Shown here in pieces: positions 1 through 7,964 of a stretch of 64,000 nucleotides of DNA. A program made the translations under genes and the position numbers. The notes beneath the pieces are model-generated. The model did not search any database. It was not told the origin of the DNA and saw only the letters and a list, made by a program, of their open reading frames with translations. Numbering within the stretch: position 1 is the first letter of the stretch; every line of letters starts with the position of its first letter. This stretch comes from Unio delphinus (taxonomy: Eukaryota > Mollusca > Bivalvia > Unionida > Unionidae): NCBI GenBank assembly GCA_029339505.1, contig JAQISU010000155.1, positions 21,625,501-21,689,500 of the forward strand, read 5' to 3'.

Positions 1-275
1 TTCTCCACTATTTGTTGAAGTAATTCCATCGGTGTCGTCATTGTTATTATACTCATGTTGTATTTTTAATTTTGACACCGCGGAATCATAAATACTGACC
101 ATCACTGAGAACTCACAATCTGGTATGGTTGAGATTATTGAGATCATTTTGGTTTTTGGGTTCGTGTTTTCCAATTCCATCGGTGTTGTCATTGTTATTA
201 TATTCATGTTGTCGCTCTAATTTTGATATCGCGGAATCAAAAATACTGACCATCGCTGAGAATTCACTATCTGAT
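1..275 (-). repeat. Imperfect tandem duplication of membrane-protein 3' region
   Basis: Bases about 20-115 repeat about 172-275 with scattered changes (shared blocks such as TTCCATCGGTGT and AATACTGACCATC). Copy B has one such block, so this is specific to A. The duplication changes the frame at the end of the membrane-protein ORF. Confidence 0.75.
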
Positions 276-658
276 ATAATTGTATTATCGAGTGACGACG
301 ATATCATCAGGGATAACTGCGAATATGCGGTTGATGCAATATGAAATTGAATTAAGTAATTCTGCAGTTTACTCTGGCTGCATGATGATATCTTTTTTGC
401 TATCCCGGTTGATATACCCCCGATTGTAGCCACCGCAGAAATGCAAATTGGAACTACGACCGGGGCAATCATTGTAACCGATGCAAGTATTATTCCGGCG
501 CCAGTGAGAACGCTTGACACGGAGTACATAGTAATATCAATTGCGGTGATTCTTCGTCGGTATTTTTTTATTTTTATTTGATACTCCTCAGTGAGGGTTT
601 TGAGTCTAGTCTGAAATTCTCTGACCTGATCATAGCGACATTGCGTTGATGAAATCAT
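113..658 (-). pseudogene. Two-helix membrane/virion protein, copy A (C-terminus altered)
   Basis: Homologue of the copy B protein at 59511-60155. It has a charged, probably coiled N-terminus (about residues 5-38), then two adjacent hydrophobic segments (about 42-87, rich in Gly, Ala, Ile, Val), then a helical region and an Asn/Asp-rich tail. It is probably membrane- or virion-associated; the function is not recognised. In A the C-terminus ends early at a TGA. A second, shifted copy of the C-terminal coding segment follows at 1-112, so an internal tandem duplication with frame change has altered the end of the gene. The promoter-like AATTGAAAACACTAGT box lies upstream at 659-693. The penton gene expected to overlap this end is outside the window. 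Confidence 0.7.
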
Positions 659-809
659 TTTTATTTTAAAAATACTAGTGTTTTCAATTGTGTTTTCAAG
701 TTCGCGGAAAGTAATTTCAAATTCGCGGAAAACTCTTTCACGGTGTCGAATCGATATTACGACGATGATGGAATCATTGTTGTTATTTTAAACCAACTAG
801 TGTTTTCAA
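659..809 (-). other. Intergenic DNA with two late-promoter-like boxes and a relic gene start
   Basis: On the minus strand the sequence AATTGAAAACACTAGT followed by TTTAAAATA occurs twice, near 659-690 and 783-811. Just downstream of the second box (about 735-775, minus) is a short stretch resembling the first codons of the membrane-protein gene, with a stop after six codons. This looks like a duplicated promoter plus 5' gene end that has decayed. Confidence 0.55.
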
Positions 810-1361
810 TTATCCCACCAACGAAGTGGTTTTAGGATCGGATGAGGGGACACCGGATACAAATTCTATTATCCAGGGTAGTGACTCCCTAATCACGAAT
901 TCGTCGGGATTGCTTATAACAATCGTAAGCGGGATTGGTATATAGGGTGGAGGTTTTGGTACTTTATCTAATATATATGTCAGCGTGTTAACACCGCGGA
1001 TACTTGTGTTGCTGAATTCCAAATCAAATTTACGGTGATGTATTATTGTAAGTCGGTAGCAACCTGGTGCAACAGTATGTATGTTGCCAACACGAAGATA
1101 ATTATCATTTCCTCGGATCCAATCAAAAGTCCCACTATCAACCGTGTACACGATGTTATTGACGCTTACACTATGTGGAATTTTTACCTTATTGATAGCC
1201 GCGATAATTTCAACGAGAGACATACCCGCGTTGTGTGGAATTCCAAAGAACTTATCAACAATGTCATTGACTGGTTTTTGTACCCGCTCAAAATTCCCCT
1301 TTAGTTTAGAAATATCGTCAATGACGTCAGAATAGGTTTTATTGATTTCAGTATATTTCAT
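810..1361 (-). pseudogene. Fibre-like protein, C-terminal head part, copy A
   Basis: 183-residue ORF. Its C-terminal ~110 residues resemble the C-terminal domain of the copy B fibre (58263-59480): both have an NVVYT/NIVYT-type strand, an aromatic 'W' strand, a 'YRLT' strand and a final 'W..EFV' strand, as expected of a beta-rich knob. The N-terminal part has one 'KFFGIP..AGMSLVEI' repeat like those in the ORF at 1405-2331. The two ORFs are separated by stop codons at about 1362-1404. They are either a split gene or an internally duplicated fibre. Binding of a host receptor is inferred from position and architecture only. Confidence 0.55.
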
Positions 1362-1404
1362 CGACGTTTTATCGCGGCGTTTAAAAAATGAAATAAAAAA
1401 TAAA

Positions 1405-2331
1405 CTAGAGTATATCTACTCGGAGTTTATAATCACTAGCAAGGTCAAAATATGTCGTAGTGGTATCATGACCTTCAGGACCATCAAAGAAATTGTTAAC
1501 TTTTTCATTGGTGGATTTTTGTTCGTCAATAGCTTTTTTAACTTCAGCGAGGGTTGGACCTGTCAACGATGTGGTTTCAGAACCAGGTGTTCTCCCCAAA
1601 AATCTATCCACGATGGTATTAAGTATTGTTTGTCTCACCATAAACATATTAATATCTTTGAGAGTTATTGTAGATGTAGCCGGGATACCAAAGAAATTAT
1701 TAGCGATGTAGGCATTGTGAGTGTGCTTGCCGATAAACTCACTGATTTCAGCGAGAGTCATGCCTGCCACAAGCGGGGTTCCAAAAAACTTAACAATGAC
1801 GTCGTTAGTGGGTTTTTGATCTTCTATTAGTTTAGAAATCTCGAGATAATTTGCCTTGATTTCATTTTCATTCATCATCCTTCCCGCGTCCTTGTTAAAA
1901 AAGAATAGCGATAGATAGTTTTTAATTTCAGCGAGAGTCATGCCAACCACAAGCGGGGTTCCAAAGAATTTATGTACGACATTTTTGCGAAAAGTACTAT
2001 AACCTCGTATATAATCCTCCAGATCACGTTTGTGGGCGTCAATCGCGTCGGTGATTGTAGACACAAGTGCGCCTGGTTTAAGTTGTCCACTGTTGGAATA
2101 TAGCGCAATAGAGTTTTCAGCGGCGTCGCGCTGCCGTATCAAAATGTCATTCAATGACACATCACTGCTTTTCAATTTACCCTGTTTGTCCTGAAATGCA
2201 ACTATTTCGTTCGGGTCAACACTTGCTAAATTTAACGTCTCAGCTATTTCATCTTTGATTAGTTTTTTTACATCACCGGTTGCAGTGTCATCGGGTTTGG
2301 GTTTCAAAGATCTCCCCCAAATATCAATCAT
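1405..2331 (-). CDS. Fibre-like repetitive virion protein, N-terminal/shaft part, copy A
   Basis: 308 residues. The first ~60 residues (MIDIWGR.LKPKPDD..., then 'VDPNEIV.FQDKQGKLKSS') match the copy B fibre, then the two diverge. B carries five 31-residue repeats, whereas A carries about four or five diverged units around 'KFFGTPLVAGMTLAEI' (near residues 119, 182, 217 and beyond), alternating with helical spacers. The last residues look like the beginning of a head domain and stop early. It lies between the protease and the membrane protein, as in B. I infer a trimeric attachment fibre by analogy with adenovirus-like genomes; no sequence motif proves it. Confidence 0.6.
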   Translation of the reverse strand: MIDIWGRSLKPKPDDTATGDVKKLIKDEIAETLNLASVDPNEIVAFQDKQGKLKSSDVSLNDILIRQRDAAENSIALYSNSGQLKPGALVSTITDAIDAHKRDLEDYIRGYSTFRKNVVHKFFGTPLVVGMTLAEIKNYLSLFFFNKDAGRMMNENEIKANYLEISKLIEDQKPTNDVIVKFFGTPLVAGMTLAEISEFIGKHTHNAYIANNFFGIPATSTITLKDINMFMVRQTILNTIVDRFLGRTPGSETTSLTGPTLAEVKKAIDEQKSTNEKVNNFFDGPEGHDTTTTYFDLASDYKLRVDIL

Positions 2332-2400
2332 GTTATTGTAAAACTCTTTCTCTCTCTAAAATCGTTTTTGACGACTTCGTTGAAAAATCTTCGATTTTCT

Positions 2401-2745
2401 TCAGCGATTACTAGTGTATTCATTCACGACAACATGTGGTGGTTTTCCGCTTGGGTTACTCAAGGAGTTAGAAATAGCGTTAAGGACATTTAATACTTCG
2501 CTGCCACATATTGGTGGGTCATTCATTTGTTGTGTTGGTAGCGTAGAATACCAAGTCTTCATTGGAAGGGTTTTTATATAACGCATAAACTCTTTTGGTG
2601 GGGCTAATCCATATGAATCGAAATAGACAATCCCACGTGGATCAATAGCGTATGCAACCCAGTGAGTTCCGGGTCCGGTGCTGTTATCTAAATTAATGAT
2701 TCCGGTTTCAACGCTGTTTGGTTGATGTGGTAATTGATCTTTCAT
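2401..2745 (-). pseudogene. Adenain-like cysteine protease, copy A, N-terminus frameshifted
   Basis: Adenovirus-type (C5/Ulp1 fold) maturation protease. The 'GTHWVAY' catalytic His motif, 'YFDSYGLAPP' acidic motif and 'NDPPICGSEVLNVL' catalytic Cys motif are all present and match copy B (57843-58256). In B translation starts at an MSNFDL start about 23 codons upstream. In A that upstream segment (to about 2813) is present but carries a 2-base homopolymer-type insertion (a run of eight A where B has six), which puts it out of frame. Only the internal Met at 2745 is in frame. The C-terminus is also a little shorter than in B. The enzyme in this family cleaves virion precursor proteins. Confidence 0.8.
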
Positions 2746-2933
2746 AAAGACACCTCTGAAATTTTTAATCGCGAGTTTTTTTTAGCAGCATCGAGTAAAT
2801 CAAAATTGGACATGGGAACCATAGGTTCCTGAGTCATAGACTCTCCAATTAATAAACCGGTCCTAGTCTTAGACCCTTTCCGCTGTACCACGAATACGGG
2901 GTTCCTGGTAGTCTTAGACCCTTTCCCTTTTTT

Positions 2934-3311
2934 TTAATATCCTTTCCCAGTTGCCTTCTTTAGTGCCATTCCTGCTGCAGTACCAACGGCTCCTAACGCT
3001 GCCGCTTTAGCCACCGCTGGGGCTGCTGCTGCAATCAATGCTGGAATCGCAGCTAACAACGGAAATATACCGCCTGTTTTAATCATATTTTTGATAGCAG
3101 CCGCAGAGAGAGTAATCTGAACACCCTTTTTTGCTACTAGTGCATCACTGAAATGTTTCACCTGACGAGTTGTCAGCGATAGTTTATTTGCACCACCAGT
3201 CATTTGGTTGGGTTTCAACGTGATTGTGGTTCCACATTTTTTAGCTGATTCCGATTGCAATTTTTTTAATTGACCGGGAGTTAACGCAACACTAATATTA
3301 CTATATGACAT
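2934..3311 (-). pseudogene. Basic core/minor capsid-like protein, copy A, truncated tail
   Basis: 125 residues with a helical, Lys-rich N-terminus (LTPGQLKKLQS), a central 'TLSAAAIKNMIKTGG' helix, an Ala/Pro-rich hydrophobic segment (about residues 82-112) and a 'GKGY' end. In copy B the same protein continues into repeated 'LRLPGTPYSWYSG' tail units. In A the tail-coding DNA is still visible at about 2840-2933, but a one-base change at the A-run after 'GKGY' creates a stop. It resembles the small basic virion proteins (adenovirus pX/pVI-like) of Polintons. The role is inferred from composition and position next to the protease. Confidence 0.6.
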
Positions 3312-3339
3312 TATACAAAATTGATTGATTCTAAATCAT

Positions 3340-4750
3340 TTACATGTTTGCCACTGGTGCATCTACCACTCTCATTCTTCCACCAACACCTTCAAGTAGC
3401 ATTGATTTATCACTGAGAATGACAGCAACCGCTCTATAATCAGCAATAGCACCACGAGTCACATTAGCTCTAAAATGTATATCAACAACAGATTGTCTCA
3501 TCAAATCGAGATGTTCCAGTGAGAAGTAATAGATCGGATACAGATTTTTAAAATCATATTGTGATATTTGCAAACCAGTATCCACATTTTGATCGCGTGC
3601 CATAAATGACAACAGACGATGATAAACTCGTGCAATATGATTTTCTGTGTAATTAAGTTGTATATCCTCGGATGGTTCCTGTTGGCCGTTTATTCTCAGT
3701 GAGACGTCTTTCACACCTAATTGATCAAATATCATATGACTGAAACGTTGATCGCCAACTCGTGCGTTATCTTGTAACGCAATAAATATATGACGTGGCG
3801 CAGCAACACCTTGTTTTGATGCTAGGTTCCAAGTGAATAACCCGTTGATATTTGATTGTTTAACATCTGTATTCACGGTTAGCCAACTCAACAACGACTT
3901 TCCTCCTTGGTCCATAAATGATAGTAATCGTTCTTCTGCGGTGATTGCTGGAGTCAACACTGGCATCCACAATGATATTTTTGTTAAATTGACTTTACCG
4001 GCATCAGCATTTGGATTTGCATTGTCTGCTGGAATCCTCCAGATTGCGTCATTATCATCACTCTTTCGTACAAGCGATACTGTATGCTTCGCTCCATAAA
4101 TAACTTTTCGGACATTTCTACAGAATCCAAAAATATGATGCAGTGGAATCTTGCATGAAAATGATCTACGCACTCCTTGCAACATTAAAATACGTGTTGC
4201 AGCTCCTAGATTGAAATTATCATCTTTGTTTATAATCATATTCTCGACATCAGCATCACTATTATCACGTTTTTTTTGGTCGTCTTACAACAAATTGATT
4301 TCCTCCAGCGGTATTTGTAACATCCTTTGCAAACATCATAGAGAGTCCTGCTGATCTTGTATAATCATCAGAATATCTCGCTAACCCGATTATTGTTGTA
4401 GCCACATCAACATCGCGATCTATCGACTCAATTTCTTTTCCATCAATGAGATATTTAGCACTCTCAAATAACGCCATGATACCATTATTGACAAAACCGA
4501 CTTGAGTACCAGCTGGATACGGTGCTGGTACAGCAGAAGTATCAGCAGCTGTTACAATTTCTCCTTCTACTTCAATAAACGCTTCACAGGGTAAAAAGTA
4601 TTTACTGGTATCATGGACTTGAAGATCAATTCTTGCTCGACTATTTGAGTCTATTGCATGATAGGCGTAATATTGATAATCGCGTACAGAATCATCCTTG
4701 CGAACTGGGGCATCTATATCAAACGCTGGATCAGGTGACCTTTTGAACAT
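3340..4750 (-). pseudogene. Major capsid protein (double jelly-roll), copy A, frameshifted
   Basis: Two ORFs (4265-4750 and 3340-4239) together cover almost the whole of the 487-residue capsid protein of copy B. Shared blocks include 'RKDDSVRD' near the N-terminus, 'SKYFLPCEAFIEVEGE', 'ARYSDDYTRSAG', 'PLHHIFGFCRNVRKVIYGAKHT' and the C-terminal 'SDKSMLLEGVGGRMRVVDAP'. The reading frame breaks at a run of eight A on the minus strand (4270-4277), and the linker there differs from B. By family knowledge this protein forms trimeric capsomers. An assembly error in the homopolymer cannot be excluded. Confidence 0.85.
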
Positions 4751-4756
4751 TTTATT

Positions 4757-5239
4757 TTATTTATCAGAGTCTAAATCGCGATTTTCATCGTTTTCTACGT
4801 AGTTTTTAAAGCCACTTCCTGCTATTATATTTGCAATATTGCTTTGGTCGGGGTTTAAAGCCATCGACGCTAATTTTTCATCTACTGCGTTATTTATAAT
4901 TCTACTAACACTCGCAGGCATTTCCGCTGTAGACGGTAACGGTGTTGAAAATCCTTTGGATTTCATCCGTGATTTCACTAGCGCTGTTATTTTATTCTTC
5001 GCAGTTGAAAACGCTTTTCCCGCAAGATCTCCAACAGCACCAATACCCTTATCACGAATAACATCAATTGCTTTCATTCCTAATTGTTTAGCCAACGGCA
5101 TCACTTTTGGAGCCATTCTCGCAAATAACCCTGCAATGGTATTACCTAAACCATCTCCGTAGTATGCTCTATAAACCGGAAACCGTGAATTAACTACGTA
5201 GACGGGGGTTGGTTTATCATGATTGTAGTGTATGATCAT
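4757..5239 (-). CDS. Conserved virion-block protein of unknown function, copy A
   Basis: 160 residues, immediately upstream of the capsid gene (6-bp gap). The N-terminus 'MIIHYNHDKPTPVYVVNSRFP' and the central 'KVMPLAKQLGMKAIDVIRDKG' helix are nearly identical in copy B (55247-55678). The middle is Lys/Ala-rich and probably helical, and the C-terminus is acidic. I do not recognise the family. Its place in the late block suggests a small structural or core protein. A retains the long acidic C-terminus that is frameshifted in B. A conserved box (TTTCTGATTTCAAATAATG) overlaps the start codon. Confidence 0.7.
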   Translation of the reverse strand: MIIHYNHDKPTPVYVVNSRFPVYRAYYGDGLGNTIAGLFARMAPKVMPLAKQLGMKAIDVIRDKGIGAVGDLAGKAFSTAKNKITALVKSRMKSKGFSTPLPSTAEMPASVSRIINNAVDEKLASMALNPDQSNIANIIAGSGFKNYVENDENRDLDSDK

Positions 5240-5279
5240 TATTTGAAATCAGAAACAATTTTTCAATTGACTTTTCAAT
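5240..5279 (-). promoter_or_regulatory. Late promoter-like box before unknown virion gene (A)
   Basis: On the minus strand CAATTGAAAAATTG is followed by TTTCTGATTTCAAATAATG, ending at the start codon. The same string precedes the next upstream gene at 6351-6383 and its copy B homologue at 54216-54250. Retention before different genes suggests a promoter or leader element. Confidence 0.5.
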
Positions 5280-6350
5280 TCAGTCACTATGATACCCACT
5301 TTCCACTAACTCGCCAATGAAATCTCGATATGTGCTGATATCCATGATACCACCCTGAAATAACCGCCTGCAGATATCAGCTGCTTCATTAATTATTTCC
5401 GGTGAGTTATTTCCAGCTCCTTTCCCTCCGATGAGAACCTCTAACCGTGATATATCACTGAGAACACTACCAGGACATGTCATGGTAGAGTCAAAGACTC
5501 CAGCGTTGAAATCCTTTAGATTTCCAATCGAATATCCTTTTCCGCTTGTTTCCTCAGTTGTACCAGTTGCGCCCTGACTATCATCAAGTAATTGTCTTTG
5601 TCGGCCTCGACTTTTTTTTTCTCGTTCTTGTTGTTTTTGTATACCATAACTATCAACTCCTACTTTAAAAGATCTATACTCAGTTGTATCCTTTTTCAAA
5701 TTACCAGTAATCCCCTTATTCGTTTTATACAACCAATTAACCCATTCATCTCGGCTTATTTTACTGTTTTTATACTCGTCTTTTAAAAAATCCTTTCTAG
5801 AATCAAAGCTTTTGGCGGCGAAATCACCAAAAGTCGTATAATCCTGGTGTTTCTCCAATTGAGGTCGTTTGATTTGTGTTATAGCTTCTTCGGTGAGTTT
5901 GTCTATAAAGGGAATACCTCTTGGGGTGACGACATCAACAGGTTGTGGTTCAGGTGTGGAAACTCTTTGAGTTTCAGGCGCAGAATCATCAATATCAGCT
6001 AATCGTTCATACTCGTGTTGGGTTTTTATATCACTGGATAACTGTTGTATCCCTGCGCGTGTTTGTCCGGTCTCTGCTGCTATCTTTTCAAGCGTATCAA
6101 GCAGCGGCGCCTTCTTTACTCGTTCTCGCTCAGGAATATCTCCGTATATCGCTGCTTCAGTTAACTTTTTCACATCTTTGGTCGCACTTGTTATCGGAGT
6201 AAACAGTTGTTCACTTGACACAGAAAAGTCAGTCTGCGCTTGTTGTCGTTGTTGCAGTTTATTCCGTACAGAGTCACGAATTGGTACAAATCTCCTGATT
6301 GCATCCAGTCGTTCACGAGCCAATCGGGTTGTTAATGCTTCATTGACCAT
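5280..6350 (-). CDS. Conserved virion-block protein, first gene of the late cluster, copy A
   Basis: 356 residues. The N-terminal ~40 residues ('MVNEALTTRLARERLDAIRR', then 'PIRDSVRNKLQQRQ') and the C-terminal ~65 ('SRLEVLIGGKGAGNNSPEII', then 'ICRRLFQGGIMDI', 'YHSD') are strongly conserved in copy B (54251-55213). The middle is charged, Gln/Lys-rich and very divergent. The family is not recognised. Similar two-ended conserved proteins sit before the capsid genes in other Polintons, so a minor virion or scaffold role is an inference. It reads toward the capsid gene, 40 bp upstream of the next start. The ORF is open throughout. Confidence 0.7.
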   Translation of the reverse strand: MVNEALTTRLARERLDAIRRFVPIRDSVRNKLQQRQQAQTDFSVSSEQLFTPITSATKDVKKLTEAAIYGDIPERERVKKAPLLDTLEKIAAETGQTRAGIQQLSSDIKTQHEYERLADIDDSAPETQRVSTPEPQPVDVVTPRGIPFIDKLTEEAITQIKRPQLEKHQDYTTFGDFAAKSFDSRKDFLKDEYKNSKISRDEWVNWLYKTNKGITGNLKKDTTEYRSFKVGVDSYGIQKQQEREKKSRGRQRQLLDDSQGATGTTEETSGKGYSIGNLKDFNAGVFDSTMTCPGSVLSDISRLEVLIGGKGAGNNSPEIINEAADICRRLFQGGIMDISTYRDFIGELVESGYHSD

Positions 6351-6383
6351 TATTTGAAATCAGAAACAATTTTTCAATTGCTA
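6351..6383 (-). promoter_or_regulatory. Late promoter-like box before first late gene (A)
   Basis: Minus-strand CAATTGAAAAATTG then TTTCTGATTTCAAATAATG, the same as the box at 5240-5279. It lies in the ~300-bp gap that separates the late cluster from the upstream small gene. Confidence 0.5.
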
Positions 6384-6649
6384 AACAATTTTTTAATCCG
6401 ACCTAACACCATCGTGGAAGTGTTTTAACATCTCTATCATTGATGGGGAAAGTGTGATATTATTTATTTTTTATAAGGATTTCCACACTTCCCCCCACTT
6501 TCCATTGATCAATCTGAACCGTCCATCAATTTTTATTCAGTGTGAAATATTTTTTATTCACTGATTTTGACATTGTCAATCAAAAAATGCTAAAAAAAAT
6601 TAAAATCTCTATGAGGGACGGTCACAATCAAATAATGATAAATGGTCAA
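6384..6649. other. Non-coding gap between small gene and late cluster (A)
   Basis: AT-rich. Holds an imperfect inverted repeat (GGGGAAAGTGTG near 6440, CCACACTTCCCC near 6482) and a run ending ATTAAAATCTCTATGAGG, similar to the palindromes at 53791-53809 and 54078-54096 in copy B. No ORF is conserved between copies. Confidence 0.5.
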
Positions 6650-7006
6650 TCAAAATTGTTCATTTTCTTGAATTAACGCCCGTAGGTTTCTAATTTTAGA
6701 ATTAACCTCCTTTTTCAATTCGTATTCGTACCCCAATTCTTTTCGTATTCGTTCTACGATAGTATATAACGGAGCGAACACACTTACGTCACTGGAAAAT
6801 GCGAGAGAGTCCCGAATAGAATTCTGAATTCTCTTGATGAGCGCATACTTCTTTGGTAGCATATACTTGTTAGTGCTAACTCCGTATTCTATATCCTGAA
6901 AATCAGACATGATTTGATCAGGATTTAACCCATCCGATAGTTCAATATCCCAACTTTTCAATTTTGAAATCTCGGATATAATGCTATTCATGTTTTTAGA
7001 ATTCAT
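6650..7006 (-). CDS. Small conserved helical protein, copy A
   Basis: 118 residues if translation begins at the Met of 'MNSKNMNSI', which matches the copy B start at 53400; an upstream Met at 7051 is not conserved. About 85% of residues match B, including 'LSDGLNPDQI', 'DIEYGVSTNKYMLPKKYALI' and 'NSKIRNLRALIQENE'. It is charged and almost entirely helical, with no Cys cluster or membrane segment. The family is not recognised. Strong conservation in both copies, one of them badly decayed, argues that it is a real gene. It is flanked by non-coding DNA on both sides. Confidence 0.75.
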   Translation of the reverse strand: MNSKNMNSIISEISKLKSWDIELSDGLNPDQIMSDFQDIEYGVSTNKYMLPKKYALIKRIQNSIRDSLAFSSDVSVFAPLYTIVERIRKELGYEYELKKEVNSKIRNLRALIQENEQF

Positions 7007-7173
7007 TATTCTATAATAATGATATATTTCTAAATGAAAAATATGACGCATTAGACATAACTAAATTGAACTTTTTGTCCCGTCCTTTTTGAAATAGCCG
7101 ATCGATAAATCCCCTCTGCAACAAATCGTACTGAGGGTGAACAAATATCGAAATGCCTACCGGCGCTGGTTAT

Positions 7174-7545
7174 TTATTGAAATATTTTTTCTTCGTTAGT
7201 TATCGTATTCAAAGATTTCACAGGTCTCTTCCCAACCGTTTTGCATTTTCCAGTCTTTCCTCGTTTGGTATTCTCACTTTGAGTAACAGCCTGCAGATTT
7301 GATAAAGAATTGTTTTTCGGATTAGAATCCTTGTGATCAATGACAGAATCATCCTCGATCAATCCATAAAAACATTCAAATGCGAAACGATGATTGAGAT
7401 AAGTTTTCTTCCCAACAGTAAACATCAAGTACCCTTGATTATTCACAGCACCAACTGATTTCTTCAGTCTACAGTGTCTTACAACACCATCACTAGATGC
7501 TTCATAATTTGTAATCAAGGGATGGTGTCTGAATTCTTGGTTCAT
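7174..7545 (-). CDS. HNH homing-type endonuclease, copy A
   Basis: 123 residues. The segment 'LNHRFAFECFYGL' then 'VIDHKDSNPKNNSLSNLQAVTQSEN' is the HNH_3 pattern common in phage and intron homing nucleases: HR..F...YG......IDH.D.N..NN...NL. The catalytic His is in 'IDHKD' and the metal ligands are the Asn and His of the fold. A basic tail follows. It would cut double-stranded DNA. In copy B only the first ~40 codons survive (51349-51471), followed by unrelated repeats. It lies between the zinc protein and the small conserved gene. It may act as a passenger nuclease or in element mobility; the role is inferred. Confidence 0.8.
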   Translation of the reverse strand: MNQEFRHHPLITNYEASSDGVVRHCRLKKSVGAVNNQGYLMFTVGKKTYLNHRFAFECFYGLIEDDSVIDHKDSNPKNNSLSNLQAVTQSENTKRGKTGKCKTVGKRPVKSLNTITNEEKIFQ

Positions 7546-7559
7546 TCGTATACATAATA

Positions 7560-7940
7560 CTATTGTTTGTCTAATTCATTGTTTGGTTTAATGATAAATC
7601 TTTCGATGTAGTCTTGAGGAGTTCTTATGATTTTGTCAGGGACGTTGTCAGTGTCAGGGACTTTTTCAGGGTCATAATTTCTGATTGATTGTCCATTTTT
7701 TATTCTTTTATCATAATAACGCTTCAACTCCCTGTATCGCTTTCCACCGCAATTCAAACACAACTGAGATTTTCCCCTGACCCCAACCCCACATCGTATG
7801 CAGGGTAACGGGCCAAGGCTTCCACGTCGAAAGCTTTGCATATGATACCCACAAAACTCATTTCCGCATGATTTGTTACACGGGGTTACTGATCCAATCA
7901 TAAGCCACTTGCAGTGATTCATTATATATAAATTCTTCAT
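7560..7940 (-). CDS. Cys-rich zinc-binding protein, copy A
   Basis: 126 residues. Two Cys clusters: 'C(N)KSCGNEFCGYH' around residues 21-33 and two CxxC pairs, 'CIRCG' and 'CLNCG', near 47-65, followed by a basic helix and a tail. The pattern fits zinc ribbons, and nucleic-acid binding is likely but unproven. Homologue in B at 50994-51335 with the same Cys residues. The start is divergent from the polymerase gene, separated by only 24 bp that are nearly identical in both copies. Confidence 0.75.
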   Translation of the reverse strand: MKNLYIMNHCKWLMIGSVTPCNKSCGNEFCGYHMQSFRRGSLGPLPCIRCGVGVRGKSQLCLNCGGKRYRELKRYYDKRIKNGQSIRNYDPEKVPDTDNVPDKIIRTPQDYIERFIIKPNNELDKQ

Positions 7941-7964
7941 TTAAATGCTTGTTTTAATTATAGC
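7941..7964. promoter_or_regulatory. 24-bp divergent spacer, putative bidirectional promoter (A)
   Basis: TTAAATGCTTGTTTTAATTA then TAG between the zinc-protein start (minus) and polymerase start (plus). Essentially identical in copy B at 50970-50993, although the neighbouring coding sequences have diverged. Core-promoter elements must lie here or inside the genes. Confidence 0.5.
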
